Notes under the pieces: generated by a model
Databases searched by the model: none
What the model was told of the DNA's origin: nothing
What the model saw: only the letters and a program-made list of their open reading frames with translations
Part shown: one piece after another, positions 26,119-40,526 of the stretch
How positions within the stretch are numbered: the first letter of the stretch is position 1
Layout of the letters: the number at the start of each line of letters is the position of its first letter
NCBI GenBank assembly: GCA_018907035.1
Contig: JACCIC010000166.1
Coordinates: forward strand, 761,501 to 825,500
From: Sycobia sp. Sy_11
Taxonomy: Eukaryota; Arthropoda; Insecta; Hymenoptera; Epichrysomallidae
Reading direction: 5' to 3'
DNA length: 64,000 nt
Position numbers and translations under genes: made by a program

Positions 26119-29100
26119 TTCTCTCTTCTATATGTATTCAGCGCGTCATTAACTATGGTTATAAAAGCTAACCAGGTGTTTGCAAAATAAAATTTAATAT
26201 GGAATCGAATAAAATTTTATTAGATTATAAAATATCGGACTAAATATAGCTAGTAAAATAAATCTTTTGAAAAATGTAAATCTTTTCTTGTTCTCGAGCT
26301 ATTGATTTTTATCGAATCGTAAAGTATTATCAATTATATTTTTGAGCTATAATCACATCAATGTATGTCTTTTCAAAAAGGAATTTTAATAACTGCGGAT
26401 TAAATTAAATATAATAGGCAGCAACTACTATTATTTTATACATTTCTATCATTGTCAATTAATAAATTAAAGAGTAGAAAAAAATAACTTAACACAGAAA
26501 AGAAGTGTTGAAGAAGAAAAAAAAGGAAAATAACGCATCATTCCGTGAACGCGGGTATTCTTATATTTCCAATCGCGCATCTGCAGTTGCTTCTGCAGCT
26601 TACATAAAGCATGTGAATCAGAGCACGTTTGTCCAATATTAGTGCGAGTGTACGCCAGACAGCGGAAGATCGGTATAGTATGACATTAGTACAGCCTCGT
26701 TAATTCCAACACTTTTTCATTTCAGTCGAGACTCTCGTGCCTGTACCTATACAAAAATTTTTCACACCTATAATTGTCTATATTTTATAGCGTATAAGTC
26801 TTGTGCTTCTCATAACGAAAATAATATTTGCTGCTAATTTTTCTTTTGTACTTCATTGTTTCTTCCCCTTGTTTTAATACAATTGACTTTCATTTTCTAC
26901 CTAAATATATAAAATATTAGAGTGTAACACTATTCAAGTGCCACGCGTAACGAACGGTAAAGTGTCATTTGCCAAATAGAAATTATTTGAAAATAGATTT
27001 GCCAATAGTTTTCATTAAAATGTCATAAAAAACCATTTGTATAAAATTTAGAATAATTTATTCGAGGTATTATTAACTATTGAAATGATCTTAAACTTTA
27101 ATCTAGTTCATTAAGCGTATATTTCACTCATAAAGTCACAAATTTATATTATAATATGGCTTTTATTTTTGTCTTCTATTACATGAAAATTAGGCATTCA
27201 TATTAAGTATCAAAAAATATTTGATACTTGTTTTTTTATCAGTCCAATAAAATTTTTATGATGAAAAACTATCCCTTGAAGGTACAGCACATTTATGGCC
27301 GAAGTAAATGTAGTTGCAAATTTCTTTCTGTTTTTTTTTTGGTATCAATAACGTATAACTTATCTCCAAGGAGAATCTCTAAGTACTTCAAGATTGTGAT
27401 AAGCGTCATTTGTGCTTCACCAAAATTAATTAATGAAATTAGCGAAAAATTCTATACAAATTTCCTTTTCTTCTAAAGTCATGAAATATTTTAAAATGAA
27501 TTTTTTATATTAAAAGGTGACTGTTAATAATATTTAATGTTAATCACCCGTCAATTATCTTAGATCAAAAAAGATGAAAAAATATGAAATAAGAGGAAGT
27601 ATCGATAAATAAAAGCTTTAATTTCTGCCTCCAATGCCAAATTACTATGAAACATTAGGAAAATTTTGCAGCATTAAAAACAAATACTCGAAATGAATAA
27701 AAATAAAGTTTTTTTTCAATAATTTTTTAAAATTTATTCGGAGTCATTTTGTTAATATCAAAATATCTAGAAAAAAGGTTATTTAGATAGGAATTTAAGT
27801 TATAACAGATTATCCGAAATTAATAAATATTTTTATCGATCTTACGGTCTTTGTAATATAATTTATTAACTAAAATAATGACAGTTAGACTTTCCTTGTT
27901 TATAGTGATCTCCACAATAATAAAAATATTAATAAGTCTATAAATTATTTATTAATATTTATATATAAATAAATCTAAAAATATTTAGTAGTTTAATTCA
28001 GAATAGTCGGCATAAGTACAATTTTTAATTTTAATTTAGATTATAAGAAAATTTGATGACAAAATTGCACCAATAATTTACACTCTTATCACTCTTTTGA
28101 TGTATTCTGAAAGATAAAACTGTACGAGGGCTTATCAAACTCGTTAATGGCATTTTCTTTTTAAGTAATGTTTTCATTATTTATAATTTTAGAATAAAAT
28201 ATGGAATTTTTAGCTATTTAAAAAATATAACTTAGGATAGTTACAAAAGTATTGATAATTTCATGCATTAACTTGCTATTTCTTATAAAGAATAGGATAC
28301 TCTAAATTATTTCGCATAATGCATACTATAAATTCATCGGAAACTTTAGATGGTACTACTTTTATTAAAGTAAACTGAAATGTTTTGCTATAAAATTCTA
28401 TTTTTTAAAAATTAAAATTATTCATATAGACATTTTTCTCTAATACTTTTACCAATAAAATTAAAAAAGACTCGTTTGGAAAATTATCCGTCTGATAAAT
28501 GAAAGGAATTGTTATATATAATTTGAAAGTTTTTATTTGTACTTTAATTGCATGCATGATCTATGTTATACCTGATTTATTTGCGTAATTCTATTTCTTA
28601 AAAATGCATTAAACATATACTCATTAAATAAAAGTCTTTCTTTCGCGAAAAACTCTTATATTTTCTATTTTATTATCGTCAGTAGTTGTCGCGCGATAAT
28701 TGTTGTTTTGTGTTTTGATCGATACTTTTTACAGATTTAAATAGTTTTTTTCCGTTTTCCGCCAATTCCATCAACGAAGCACAGATATCAACGAAAAAGG
28801 TAATATTCATACATTCATCCAAATTTAAAAAGTATTTATTTACATACAATAAGCGAATATAGCTGAATAAAATTCATACATCGAAATTTCTAGATGTTTC
28901 ATATAACATTTTTCCCCTCTAATTTACTTGCACATTTTTCTTCTGTTCGCTTTGTGCATAGAATGTCAAAATAGAGAGCAAAATTGTCTTAGTTACACTA
29001 AATCTGCACAGAATAATACTGATATATACAAACATACTATAATCGAAAATCTTTGCTACATGAAAACGATAGAAATTTTCATTTTAAACTAAAACCCATT

Positions 29101-32100
29101 TACTTTGCACTTTACTAAAATTGATTACCTCGAACTACAATACAGAAATATTTGGTGCGAAAAAAAAGTCTGATGAATAATTTGCTGAAATTTTTTCAAG
29201 TGATTAATATCAATTTTTTAATTCTTGTTCAAATGTTCTACACATTGTTGTAACACTCTGATATATTAGTAGGCAAACCTAGTTTCCGACATTCACGTTT
29301 ATATGGCGATATAAGTAGTACGAAAAGTCAGATGTGCTGGATCTAGTACTTATTTTTTAGTTTTGGTATTTACCAATAAAATTCAGTTAACATGTGCCAT
29401 CATTTGCGTAAACGTTATAATTTTTTGATTAGTGAAAAAGGAATGATGATAAATCGTTTTTTCGACATGTCCTTTTGCATTATTCTGATTTGAAAAACAG
29501 TGTAGCAGAAACTTATCGATTGCTTCAAGAATGTTATGGCGAACAAGCCACATCATTTACAATATATAAAGAGAGGTTCCAACGATTTAAAAGTGGAGAT
29601 ACTGATGTTAATGACAAAGAACGTTCTGGATAATCGAAAAAGCTGAAGATAGTGAATTGCAAGCATTATTGGACGAAAACTCAGTTCAAAGGCAGAAAGA
29701 ACTCGCTAATGTGTTAGGAGTGAGTCATAGAGCAGTTGACAAACGTTTACATGCGATGGGAAAGATTCATAAAGAAGGAAAATGGATGACACGATTTGAC
29801 CGAAAGTGCAATTGATATAATCGAATCGATACAACATCGCACTGTCTTTTCTTACCAGGCAAAAAAGAAGAGTTCTCTGTGGCGTATTGTGACTGGAGAT
29901 GAAAAGTGATCTGCTATGACAATCCTAAATGCAAAAGATCATAGGTGGACCCACGCCAACCATCTACATCGACAGCAAAACGGAAAATCCACAGCCAAAA
30001 GGTATTGTTTTGCATTTGGTAGGACCAACAGGGTGTACTGTACTACGAGCTGCTAAACCCGAATGAAACCGTCACTGCCGAGGTATATAAACGCCAACTA
30101 AATGATTTGCAACAGAAATTGATCGAACAGAAATCAGCAATCATGAGCAATAGGCGCAAAGTCGTTCTCTTGCATGACAACGCTCGGTAACATGCTGCGA
30201 AAGCCGTCAAAAACATCCTGTTGGAGCTCGAATGGGAAGTGTTGCTGGTCCCAGCGTATTTGCCAGACATAGCGCCTTCTAATTACCACCTATTCAGATC
30301 GGTGCAGCACAACCTCGTTGATATGCACTTCCGACATGTTCAAGAAGTGCGAGAATTGATGGATGATCGGATCGACTCGAAACCGCTATCTTTCTTTCGC
30401 CACGGTTTCGCCATATCGCCAGAAAGATGAGAAAAGTAGTAGAAAATGACTGAAAATATTGTGATTAAGCTAACATGTATCGAATTTTCATCAAAAATGT
30501 CTTTTTTCCGTTAAAAAAAGGTCGGAAACTAAGTTCGCTTCCTAATAAAAATTTGTTCTGATTAAATATTTATTAAATTACGAAATATTACATTTCAATT
30601 GGCATTAATGATGTAGAGATTACTGTTTACAGACTATTTATGTTTATTATCAATTAATCAAAAACTGTTGAACATTAATAAAATATTTTCTTTTATTTTA
30701 ACACAAATGTTTATGTTCAATATTTTTTATCGATTTACAACTATTAAAAAAAATTAAGTACTTGAATGTTTGTAGTAGTCCTTTGAATATTTAATCGGAA
30801 TCGTTCAAACTCCCTACGACGTACTCGAAGTTGCTTAAACTCGTCTAAACTTATTTATACTTCCTCAAATCAACTTTAATGTACTAAAGAATGTAAATTA
30901 GATTTTGGGGTCGCATTAATAATCTGTATTAATATTAGTAAATTAAGAGCTTACCGAATTTGGTTTATTTCAAATCGTAATTTATATACAGTTCTTATAA
31001 TATGCATTTCGTACTAGTGAATTTAACAATTAAAGTTTAATAAAAATAAGATTATGAAGGGAAATAGTAAAATTTTTGTAAGGAAATTATTTTACTATCG
31101 GTTCACTCTTGAAGATCTTGACGAGGCAATTATTTAAAATGCCTACGTATCATATATATAATATGAGTTTTCCAACCTGTAGTTATAAATCTACTTAAAT
31201 AAATAAATCGTTTATTCTAGCCATATATAAAGTGTAAAGTTATATATCATAATTATATATCATAATTACGATAAATTAAATGTACTAAAAGTCCCTATGT
31301 ATATATCGCGACGAATACCCGATCCCGATGCAAAGATTTTCGATGTTGAACAACGATACCCAGAACCTGCGGAACGCCGTTAAACGGTTTATAGAGAAGG
31401 AAATGCTCGAATTTACAGTACGACGGCGCATTCTCGGAACACTTAGAGATGCTGTCGCAGCTCGGCTACGTCTGCCTGTTCTCGTCGGCCTTCCCGCTGG
31501 CCGCCCTCGCCGCGCTCCTCGGCAACCTACTGGAGTTACGCGGGGACGCCTTCAAGCTGTGCTTCGTCCTTCAGCGTCCGTTCGGCCGTCGGGTTTCCAA
31601 TATTGGAACGTGGCAGGTGAGTCGAACCTCAGATTAGTCGCAGGATGCTCTGCGGATGTGTATCCGCGAACGTTACATTGTTTCCTTTAGCCTAAAGCGG
31701 TCTCGTTTGAAAAATGAAAAAATTTCTAAGCATGAAAAATCGCTGAAATTTCATTGGAACCTTTTAAAATCCTTTGCAATATCAATCTCGATTTCGTTTT
31801 AATCTTCAATTTGGTTCTTACAATCCAATTTATCCAACTATTCGTGTATCAAGTAATATGTATTTTTCAATCTAATTTATAACACAACTGAAGTTTTAAC
31901 AATGGCGAATTACTCTATTTACTTTCATAAGATTTTTTTATTACGACAACGAGACTACTAATAATGTATTGAAAGCATTAGAACTGATTTTTCTATCATT
32001 ATTTCAGTTATGTTAGGCGTACAACTTATCTAATTCTTTTTTAAATATACGTATGAAAAAAATTATAATGCACATTGTTTCATAAATTGATAAATAGGGT

Positions 32101-35100
32101 AAATTTTATGTAGGTCTGTGTCTGGGTGTGTGTGCGCGCGCGTATGTCTATGTGTATAATATTATTAATAATTAAGTAATATACTTATTGTAAAAATTTA
32201 TAACATATCATGATTCTTCTACATTTCGTCAATGTGTTTGTCAATAAGCTTAAAAAGCAAAATATTTTTCAAAATAAAAACATAGATTATTATAAAATGT
32301 TAGAATGGTTAAATTGATATTAATATAATATAATTTTGGTGAACAATGAGTAAAATAAGCAATTTCTAAGTTATTTAATGGTAATTCATTAATGGAGAAA
32401 TATTTAAAACCCTGATCACGTCAATGTGCACCCTTGAAAGAAATAATCGAACTTTACGAGATATGTTAAATTTAGGACTTCGTACTTAAAGCATTCTGAA
32501 ACTTGGAATATCTTGTTGAAATTAACAAATTTATATCCTGAATAAAAGAAAATGACGCAGAAAAAATTAGAATAAAAAGTTGATTAATTAAACAACCTTG
32601 GGATTAACTGAAAATAAAAATAAAAATAAACAAAAATGTAGACAAACTAAACTCAATTCTTTAAATATAGCACAAAATTGACTATTAGTTCAATAAAAGT
32701 CATAATAAACTATAATTCTATTGACTTACTGCAAAGATTTGCCATATGTTACATACACAAAAACTGTATAATAATTTGTAAACTATAAAGGGGTTATCGA
32801 TGAAAATTTTTTACGGATTCGGAAAAAATATACTGTTTGTTAATTTGTTAATTAATTATATAGAAGCATTAAATTATTGAAAATTTTAGCGAATCGTGTC
32901 GTTTTTTGTGTATTATACGTCGCATTTAAAAAATGAAATGAGACCGTTTTTAAAACGTGATTTAGAATTGTTGATGTATATACAATTGCAAAAGCGTCGT
33001 CATTTCTACGTCGAATAAGGAATGTCGTTAAGCACTTATACAGCGGCGTAGAATAAACATAAATGCGGGTCATAATTACCTAAAGCTTACAATAATTTAC
33101 TGTTGACACGTACTGATATATATATATATATTGAAAAACAAAGAAATACCTCTACTGAATCGGTATAGAAGAACGGTCGATAAGTCGTTAAAAGCATAAA
33201 GCTCCATCAAAACGCTATATTCTCTTTCGATCAGGCCGTAACCGCATATATAAATTTAGTTTGAGGACACAGTCCTGAGTAAATTCTATGCATAAAGCCT
33301 CTGCACGTGTGTGCGGGTTAAATCACAAACACGAGCTTTTACCAACTCGTCCTCCCCTCCCTTATCTACAGAACGCAATGGAGACAATGGGCCTGGTGGC
33401 GATACTGGTGAATTGCGCCCTGATCGGCCTCAGCGGCCAGGTGCAGCGCATGTTCCCGGAAATGTCCGCGACCCAGACGATACTCCTGATAGTGGCGCTC
33501 GAGCACATAATGCTGGCGATACGCTTCGTGATAATCTGCGCGATACCCGACATACCGAGCTGGGTCGCCACGGAAATGGCCAAGGTCGAGTTCCTGCGCA
33601 GGGAGGCGGTGAGGCGGCTCTCGGCCACGCCCTCGCCCTCGGAGCAGCAGGCGACCACTGTCATAGGTAGGTATGCCCCGCGCCCGCGCGCCCACCCCGC
33701 GCCCGCTCGCGCGCTCTTCCACATTTATATCTAATACGGCCTTCCGGCATATTTCGTAATCATTTTTATATATTGCGCGTACTGCTGATGTATGCGTATA
33801 CGCAGTATAAGCTCTCGTTGTTGTTCATGCGCAAGTACGCTTTACCGGAGTCGTGTGTGTATTATTCAGATCGACATCTGCAGGCGGGGCTAATATCGGG
33901 TTATTGCATTGTGCCCGAGTCAAATGCCGAAATAATAAGAGTCCGGCCTCGATTCTCAAGCGAGTTGATTCCAATTCGGATTTCCAATGAAAATGTAGCC
34001 CGCGTTATAAACAGCTAAAAATTTTCGTCCCCGTTCAACTGCTATATATGCGCCCTTTGGGATCTTTTCCATTAATAATTGGAGTTGAGATCGTCTACGT
34101 GCAAAATCTGAATTGTATACATAAATGTCTTATATAGGTATATCGAAATAGTTAGATGCGAATGGTCTCTGTATATATAAAGGATAAACCTTAACGCAAT
34201 GATTACGACCAAGTGACATAATTAATAACTGAACGAATTATCGATAATCTATTTGAGAGAGGTTAATTGAAAAAGTTTTATAACTCGGTTTAAAGTACTT
34301 TTCACGAGGATATTTCTAAAAAGACAATTTTAAATTCCAGGAAAAAACTGTGCAATATATTTTAAAACTAAAGAAAAAAATTTTATATTTTATGTTCTAC
34401 TCTAAAAAAAATGAAGTAGGCAAATATATGCGTATACGAAATATACTATTTTATTTTACAAGATTTGTAAGCTAGTTCTTTCCCTTACTTTATAAAAAAA
34501 AAGTTTTATAAGAAGTACTAAAAAACTAAGTAAGTAAAACATTATCTATCAGTCCATATTTATGTATTTTTAAATAAGTTTATATTCTTCTCTATATTAT
34601 TTATTTCTAACTACATTTAAATAATATCTTCCGTTATTAAGATAAAGCGTTCTAAGAATAAAATCAACAAATCTTCGATGTTTGATAAGAAAAGAAATAT
34701 TTTAAAATACGAAAAAAAGTAAAACGAAACATTGAAATAAGCATTCCAACTCATTCTACTAATGTCCTTATGTTGTAATTCCCTTAAAAATTGCAGCATT
34801 TCATAACTTGATGAAAATAAGTATATCTTATATACTTTTTCATAATTCTCAAGTCGCATGCTTCTTTAATTAACAATACGTTTGCTAAATGTTTGCAATT
34901 TTTTCAATTACTGCGAGATTAAATCAAAACGAGGTATGGCATATATTCATAATTTATTCTTTCTTGTTAAATCGATCGATAAGAAGTGCTTGGATACGTA
35001 GTGCACGTAAATCCCGTACAAAGGCTATAATTATTTTAATATTTTTATTAAAGCTATGCTTTGTAGATTTTCATTTAAGTGATTTTTTCATTGTGCAAAT

Positions 35101-37130
35101 CTTATTTTGTTCTTAAAAATAACTTTCATAAATTTAATTCGTTTTATCTGCTTTTACGTTTATCATTCTTATATTACTGCTTTTTATTTCTCCTCAGTCT
35201 TTAGGAAAAATGATTACAAAAGTATTTTATTAGGTTTAATGATTCTGCTTTGTAAATGGAATACATACTATTGATTTTCAGTTCTTAAGTATATAAAATT
35301 TGTTTTAGTGATATTTTTTACAAACACCAAAATTTTAATTCTATTTGTATTTTTGATAGATATCTTTAGTATAATAAATGATATATTGAAGAGAAATTTT
35401 TGCAAAAATGTATTTTAATAAATGTCCTTTAGATATCTTTTCTACGTTTATAACGCTTTGGTATCTTAATTTTTCTTTCTTTTTATCAATTTTCTTATCA
35501 ATATTTTTAGTTTTATCAATCACAAACTTTTTTGCAATAACTAAAGAGGCTAATTTTCTTATAACCATATTTCTATCAGTGTGGTCTGCTTCTCCTTGGT
35601 CGTACATTTTCGCGTAATCTCAAAAAAACCTATACAAAGTTTTACATTCATTCTTTGTTTTTTCAAATAAAGTTGATAACTTATATATTCTTCTTTTTGT
35701 CGATTAAAAGATTTTTTAATGTACATGACACTACATTTTATTTTTGTATACTAGCTTAAATCTATAAGTTACTAGAACCTCTTTTAATCAGTAAAACTAT
35801 ATACTTTCCCTTCATAAAAGAGTTTATAAAAGAAGAAAAAGTAAACAATGAAGTATTCATTTCTTTTTAAGTACGTTCCACAGACTAATTAATATATAGC
35901 GCACAATAAAATACTATAGAGAATGCGTAGTAGATTAATAATCGCTTGTTAAAAAATTCATATTCAACTTGAAAATTAATTTCTAATTCATTAGGTGTGT
36001 CAATGGAGATATTTGTTGAATATCAATAATCTAATATTTTTATCTAATATTTAATAAATTATTCTCTTCGAATCTTCGGTATTTTTTTAAGACATAATCT
36101 TTTTCGATCTGATTTCGTAGATTAATTCATTTCAGTGTCTTTTTCGCATTTAAAATAACAACATCTTAAACACGTTTAGCGTATAATTATAGTTTTTGAT
36201 AAATAATTGTAGTTCTATTTCAATCTTCTAGCATTTTTTCTCTTGGACTTTATAATTCTAGAAATCGCTGTCGTATAAATGCATTTCAATCTGTTGTTGT
36301 AATATCCCATTCGTAGCGTAAACAGACAAGATTTACACATTCCACTGCTCATTTCATAGAACATTTCATATTAAAAAATATTAATAAATCGTTCACACTT
36401 AATGCACGTCAGGTAAGTTTAATAAAAGTCTCATTTCATCGTCCACGTGAAAAGGATAAATTAGCCGGGGCTGGGACTCGTGATCGAGCTTACGAAAGAT
36501 TCAGTTCTATTTGCTTAACTTAATTCGGTTAAAGTTGCCCCACTGTTTTGAAAACAGTGAAATATTCATAGGCAAATTAGTGAATATATCCAAGTGTCCA
36601 TTGTTTATCCAATGACAATCAAAATCACAATGGATCACAGTCGAATATACGCAGTAGTTAGCCAGTGAAGCGTTTAAAAACAGCGTGGCGATTTCCGCCG
36701 ATGGACATTTAGGCAGCGAAGCTCGTATCCGTTCGAACGTGTTCGGAAACTTCTGCGAAGTCGAACCTCTTGGAACAGTTGGAGAAGTGTAAAGTTCCCA
36801 GCCCTATGCACACGCGGGTACAGGCGCGCGCACGCGCCAACAGAATATAAAAGAACGCAGAAACACGGACATATATACGTATCGCCAATCGCTCACGATC
36901 GTCCATCCGCAACGCCCATCGTCTACGCTTCATCCTTCTCATTTCGTCTCTCATCACGATATGTGTATATCTATAATATGCATATCATTATCGTTCCGCC
37001 GCGCGCCAAAATCCCGCCCGCGGTCTACTTTATACTCTCGCTCGAACACTCAGGCAGATTCGTGGTGAGTCCAGCAGACGGTGCTGCGTCCGCCGGCGAA
37101 GAGGAGATAATCATCCAGCGCCAGCAGCAA

Positions 37131-37171
<41 letters not shown>

Positions 37172-39221
37172 CTGCGCCGCCGAGGAGCTGGCGAGCGCGC
37201 GCTCGAGCTTCCGCGGGGCCGGGGCGCCCGGGGCCTCCGGGGCGCCGAGCCAGTCCGGCACCCCGACGCGCACGCTGCCGTCCTCGAGCGCCCAGACGCC
37301 GAGCCTGCCGGGCACCCCGAGCGCGGCGAGCGGCGCCCTCCAGGCCGGCTGCTTCTCCATACCGAGGATCGCGGAGACGCCGACCCTGCCGCCCGAGACC
37401 CCGGGCAGCACGGGGAGCGGGAGCGACCACAGCAGCAGCGCCTTCCTCGCCGAGGGCGCGAGCGCCGGCCCCGGGGGCGGCAGCTCGAGGGACATCGCCG
37501 CCCTGCCCAGGGGCAGCATCCCCGGCGGAGAGAAGGGTGGGTATATCGTGCGAGTTTTTATTCGAGACATCGCCTTAATCAAAATAAACAGAGCTGTCGC
37601 GCGGATGCAGTTAATATTACGTTTAGTAATTATATATAGTAAATAAATTTGCCATTTATTGCAACCCCTTTTAACGTAGACAATCGTATTATTTAAACAA
37701 TAATCGGATGTTTTTTCATTAGCCGAGTCTGACCGAAAATGGTCGAGCAAATAGTAAATATTAATACTCGTTTCCTCTCGGTAGAATTAATCAATTGGAT
37801 TGTTATGTATAACCAATGACAATTTCCTTAGTAACTTTAAATGTTTTTCTCCGCTGTTAAATTTCTGAATGCATAATTTATTTCTACAATTTATTGAAAC
37901 AATTATTGTTTCAACAGGTGATAAAACTCGGAATTTTGTCATATTTTTACATAATTAAGGCTACTATCCTCTTATATTGGTTCCAAACTGCTGAGACTCG
38001 TCGTTTAATTTATAGTGTTTGTACTGTTAGAACTATAAACCAATCAAAACCTTTTTCTGGTAGATTTGCTAATTTAATGAGTAAAATTGAATGTAGATAA
38101 ATTTTTTTGGCCAATATGGCGTTAATCGAATAATGAGCGTGAAACGTCAATTATGTAAAATACAGTAACTAACTTCACTGTCTCCAGTCCTAATAATAAG
38201 TGCTAAAATTTAATTTATTAAAAAGACTTAATTAACATTTTCTTTTAATGAAAAGAAACCTCGCGTCAAAATTGGTTTAAGCAAACAATTATTATTAACA
38301 TGTTAAAAAAAGATATTACTTAAGTTGTTTTATATCGTTCGACGTAGGTGCAAATTGTTAATTTCTGTTAAATTAACAGTTAACTGGACCTTTCCTCTAT
38401 GCCTCCTATTCCGAATCAGATCGAGAATTTTTAATAAAAAAATAAAAAAGATACAAGCTTTTCAGTAATTTCTATTTAAAAGAAATAATGCGAAAATTCA
38501 ATGTATTTATCAGTGTTACGTTGAATTCTGTTTGATTTAACAAAGACAAGGAAAGTTAAACGCACTTTGAAACCGGCGTTCTATATTACTATCACTTTTA
38601 CACAACGAGCCAAGCAACGGTACTTATGAACATAGTAATAAAAAATCTTAATCGAGTACTGAAACATTGTTGAAGATGAAAAAAAGGATTTTATCGGTGT
38701 CCTCGGTTAGACTTAATACAATTAATTTCATATAACAATTTTTTTAACAAGAAGATTACAACGGTTTACGGTGAAAATATGAATAAAATGAAATGAAAAT
38801 ACTTGAATAAAAAAAAGCAAAATGTTCTCCTTTAATCGAACCACGAATCAACCATTAGTCTAGTTAAAATATATGAATATATACTTATGGAATGTATTAA
38901 AAATTTTTAATATCGTCGATTAAATCCGTCGGCCGTATACAATGAATTACAGGACGAAGATCGAGGGAGTGGCTGACGAGCGAGCAGGAGTCATCGGGCA
39001 GCGGGGACTACAGTCATCATCTGACGATCGGCCCGCACGGCGGGGTCGACTGGGTGCGTAGGCTGGTCTCGGAGAGCGGCGGTGGCAGAAAGTCGAGCGA
39101 TTCCGAGATCAGCGGCGTCGGCACCGGGAGCAATAGCGGGGACGAAATGGCCCTGCACAGGTCGACCGACTGCATCGTCTCCAAGGACTTTGCCACGTCC
39201 TCGGACAGCGATCTTTTGCGG

Positions 39222-39277
<56 letters not shown>

Positions 39278-40475
39278 AAAATCATTTACATAGTATAAAT
39301 ATATATATAGACGATAGATTTTACATTCGAGAGCTGATGTTCGAAAAGAAAAATTTACCCCACGCATTCAGGCTCTTATGTGTAAAATAAAGATTTCATT
39401 GAATCCGTTTCTCGACTCGGGTAAATAAGTCAAAATTGTGTAGCCGATCGAGTAAAATACAGAACTTTATTTAATGAGCGAACAAATCTAAAGTGATTTG
39501 GAGAGATCTTTCGCTCTAATAAAGGCGTTCTCGGTCGATTGTATTCTTATTGAACGGCGAGAGAAGAGATGTTTAACAAATTCAAATTGTTTTAAACTCA
39601 AATAATAACTTTCTATGTTTTGATACAAGCTCTGGATCTTATGAGACACGGCTACATAATTCAGCATTCTTTAAAAATAGAATGTCAAAAAAAATGTTAT
39701 CTAGATAATATCTGCATTAAAGTCAAAAAATACTTAAAAATCGTTACATAACACTAATAATCTGAAAAGGCATTTAAATATACATGGACGAGAAGAAAAA
39801 TTGCTTATAGGTGATATCGATCTAGGCTAAAAAATTCTATAATATCGATAAAATGAACTCGTCCATCGAATCCCAGAATTAGTTTTTTTTGTGGATTCAC
39901 AACCCACCTATGCGGTCAAAATGGGGTGAATATTGCATTAAAATAAGTATAATTAATAATTTAGCATTTCATACATCTTGTAATATAATAGAGAGATTTT
40001 GGCTTCTCGGCAAATTTAACAAACGTTTGGAAAAAAAGTGCACGAAATCAAAAAGAAAAAACCCGTTACTCTGCTATAGAGTACATTTTTGCCCATTATT
40101 TGCACTAAAAAACTTTCATCCAGGGTATTTCTCCCATTCGCCGCCGAAGACGATAGCAAAAGCCATACCTAAATTCTGATAAATAGCTGTCATTTTATTT
40201 ACACGTGTTAGTATTTCATTCGATATCCATTTCTGGAGACAAAATTTTATTTCTTCAAATATCCTAAAATAGTCGCTTCGGCTTTAACCCTTTCAGAGGC
40301 ACATCGTTGTACGATGCGGGTAACAAAGATAATGGCGATTATATAAGTTTTTGAATCGCTGATATCTATATGCAATCGCTCTATATTCTGAACCAAGAAG
40401 AAACATATTTCTTAAGCATCCATTGTGTTAGGAAAAAAGATTAGAGTAATCTAGAGTTTATAATCTTCAAGTATC

Positions 40476-40526
<51 letters not shown>

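Noticed and set aside
28733..28799. Possible small exon (acceptor TTTTTACAG, donor GTAATA) in the large anoctamin-8 intron
   Set aside because: 67 nt would break the frame between exons i and j, and two of three frames stop at once. No family support.
35341..35607. 88-residue Lys-rich frame on the minus strand in an anoctamin-8 intron
   Set aside because: No recognisable family or splice context; frames of this length arise by chance in AT-rich DNA. Not excluded, but not supported.
37025..37750. 241-residue minus-strand frame opposite anoctamin-8 exon l
   Set aside because: It is the shadow of the GC-rich, CAG-rich coding exon; the poly-Cys/Leu run is the reverse of CAG repeats.
40289..40325. 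TTAACCCTTTCAGAGGCAC as a possible piggyBac-type end
   Set aside because: No matching inverted end or second TTAA-flanked terminus was found.
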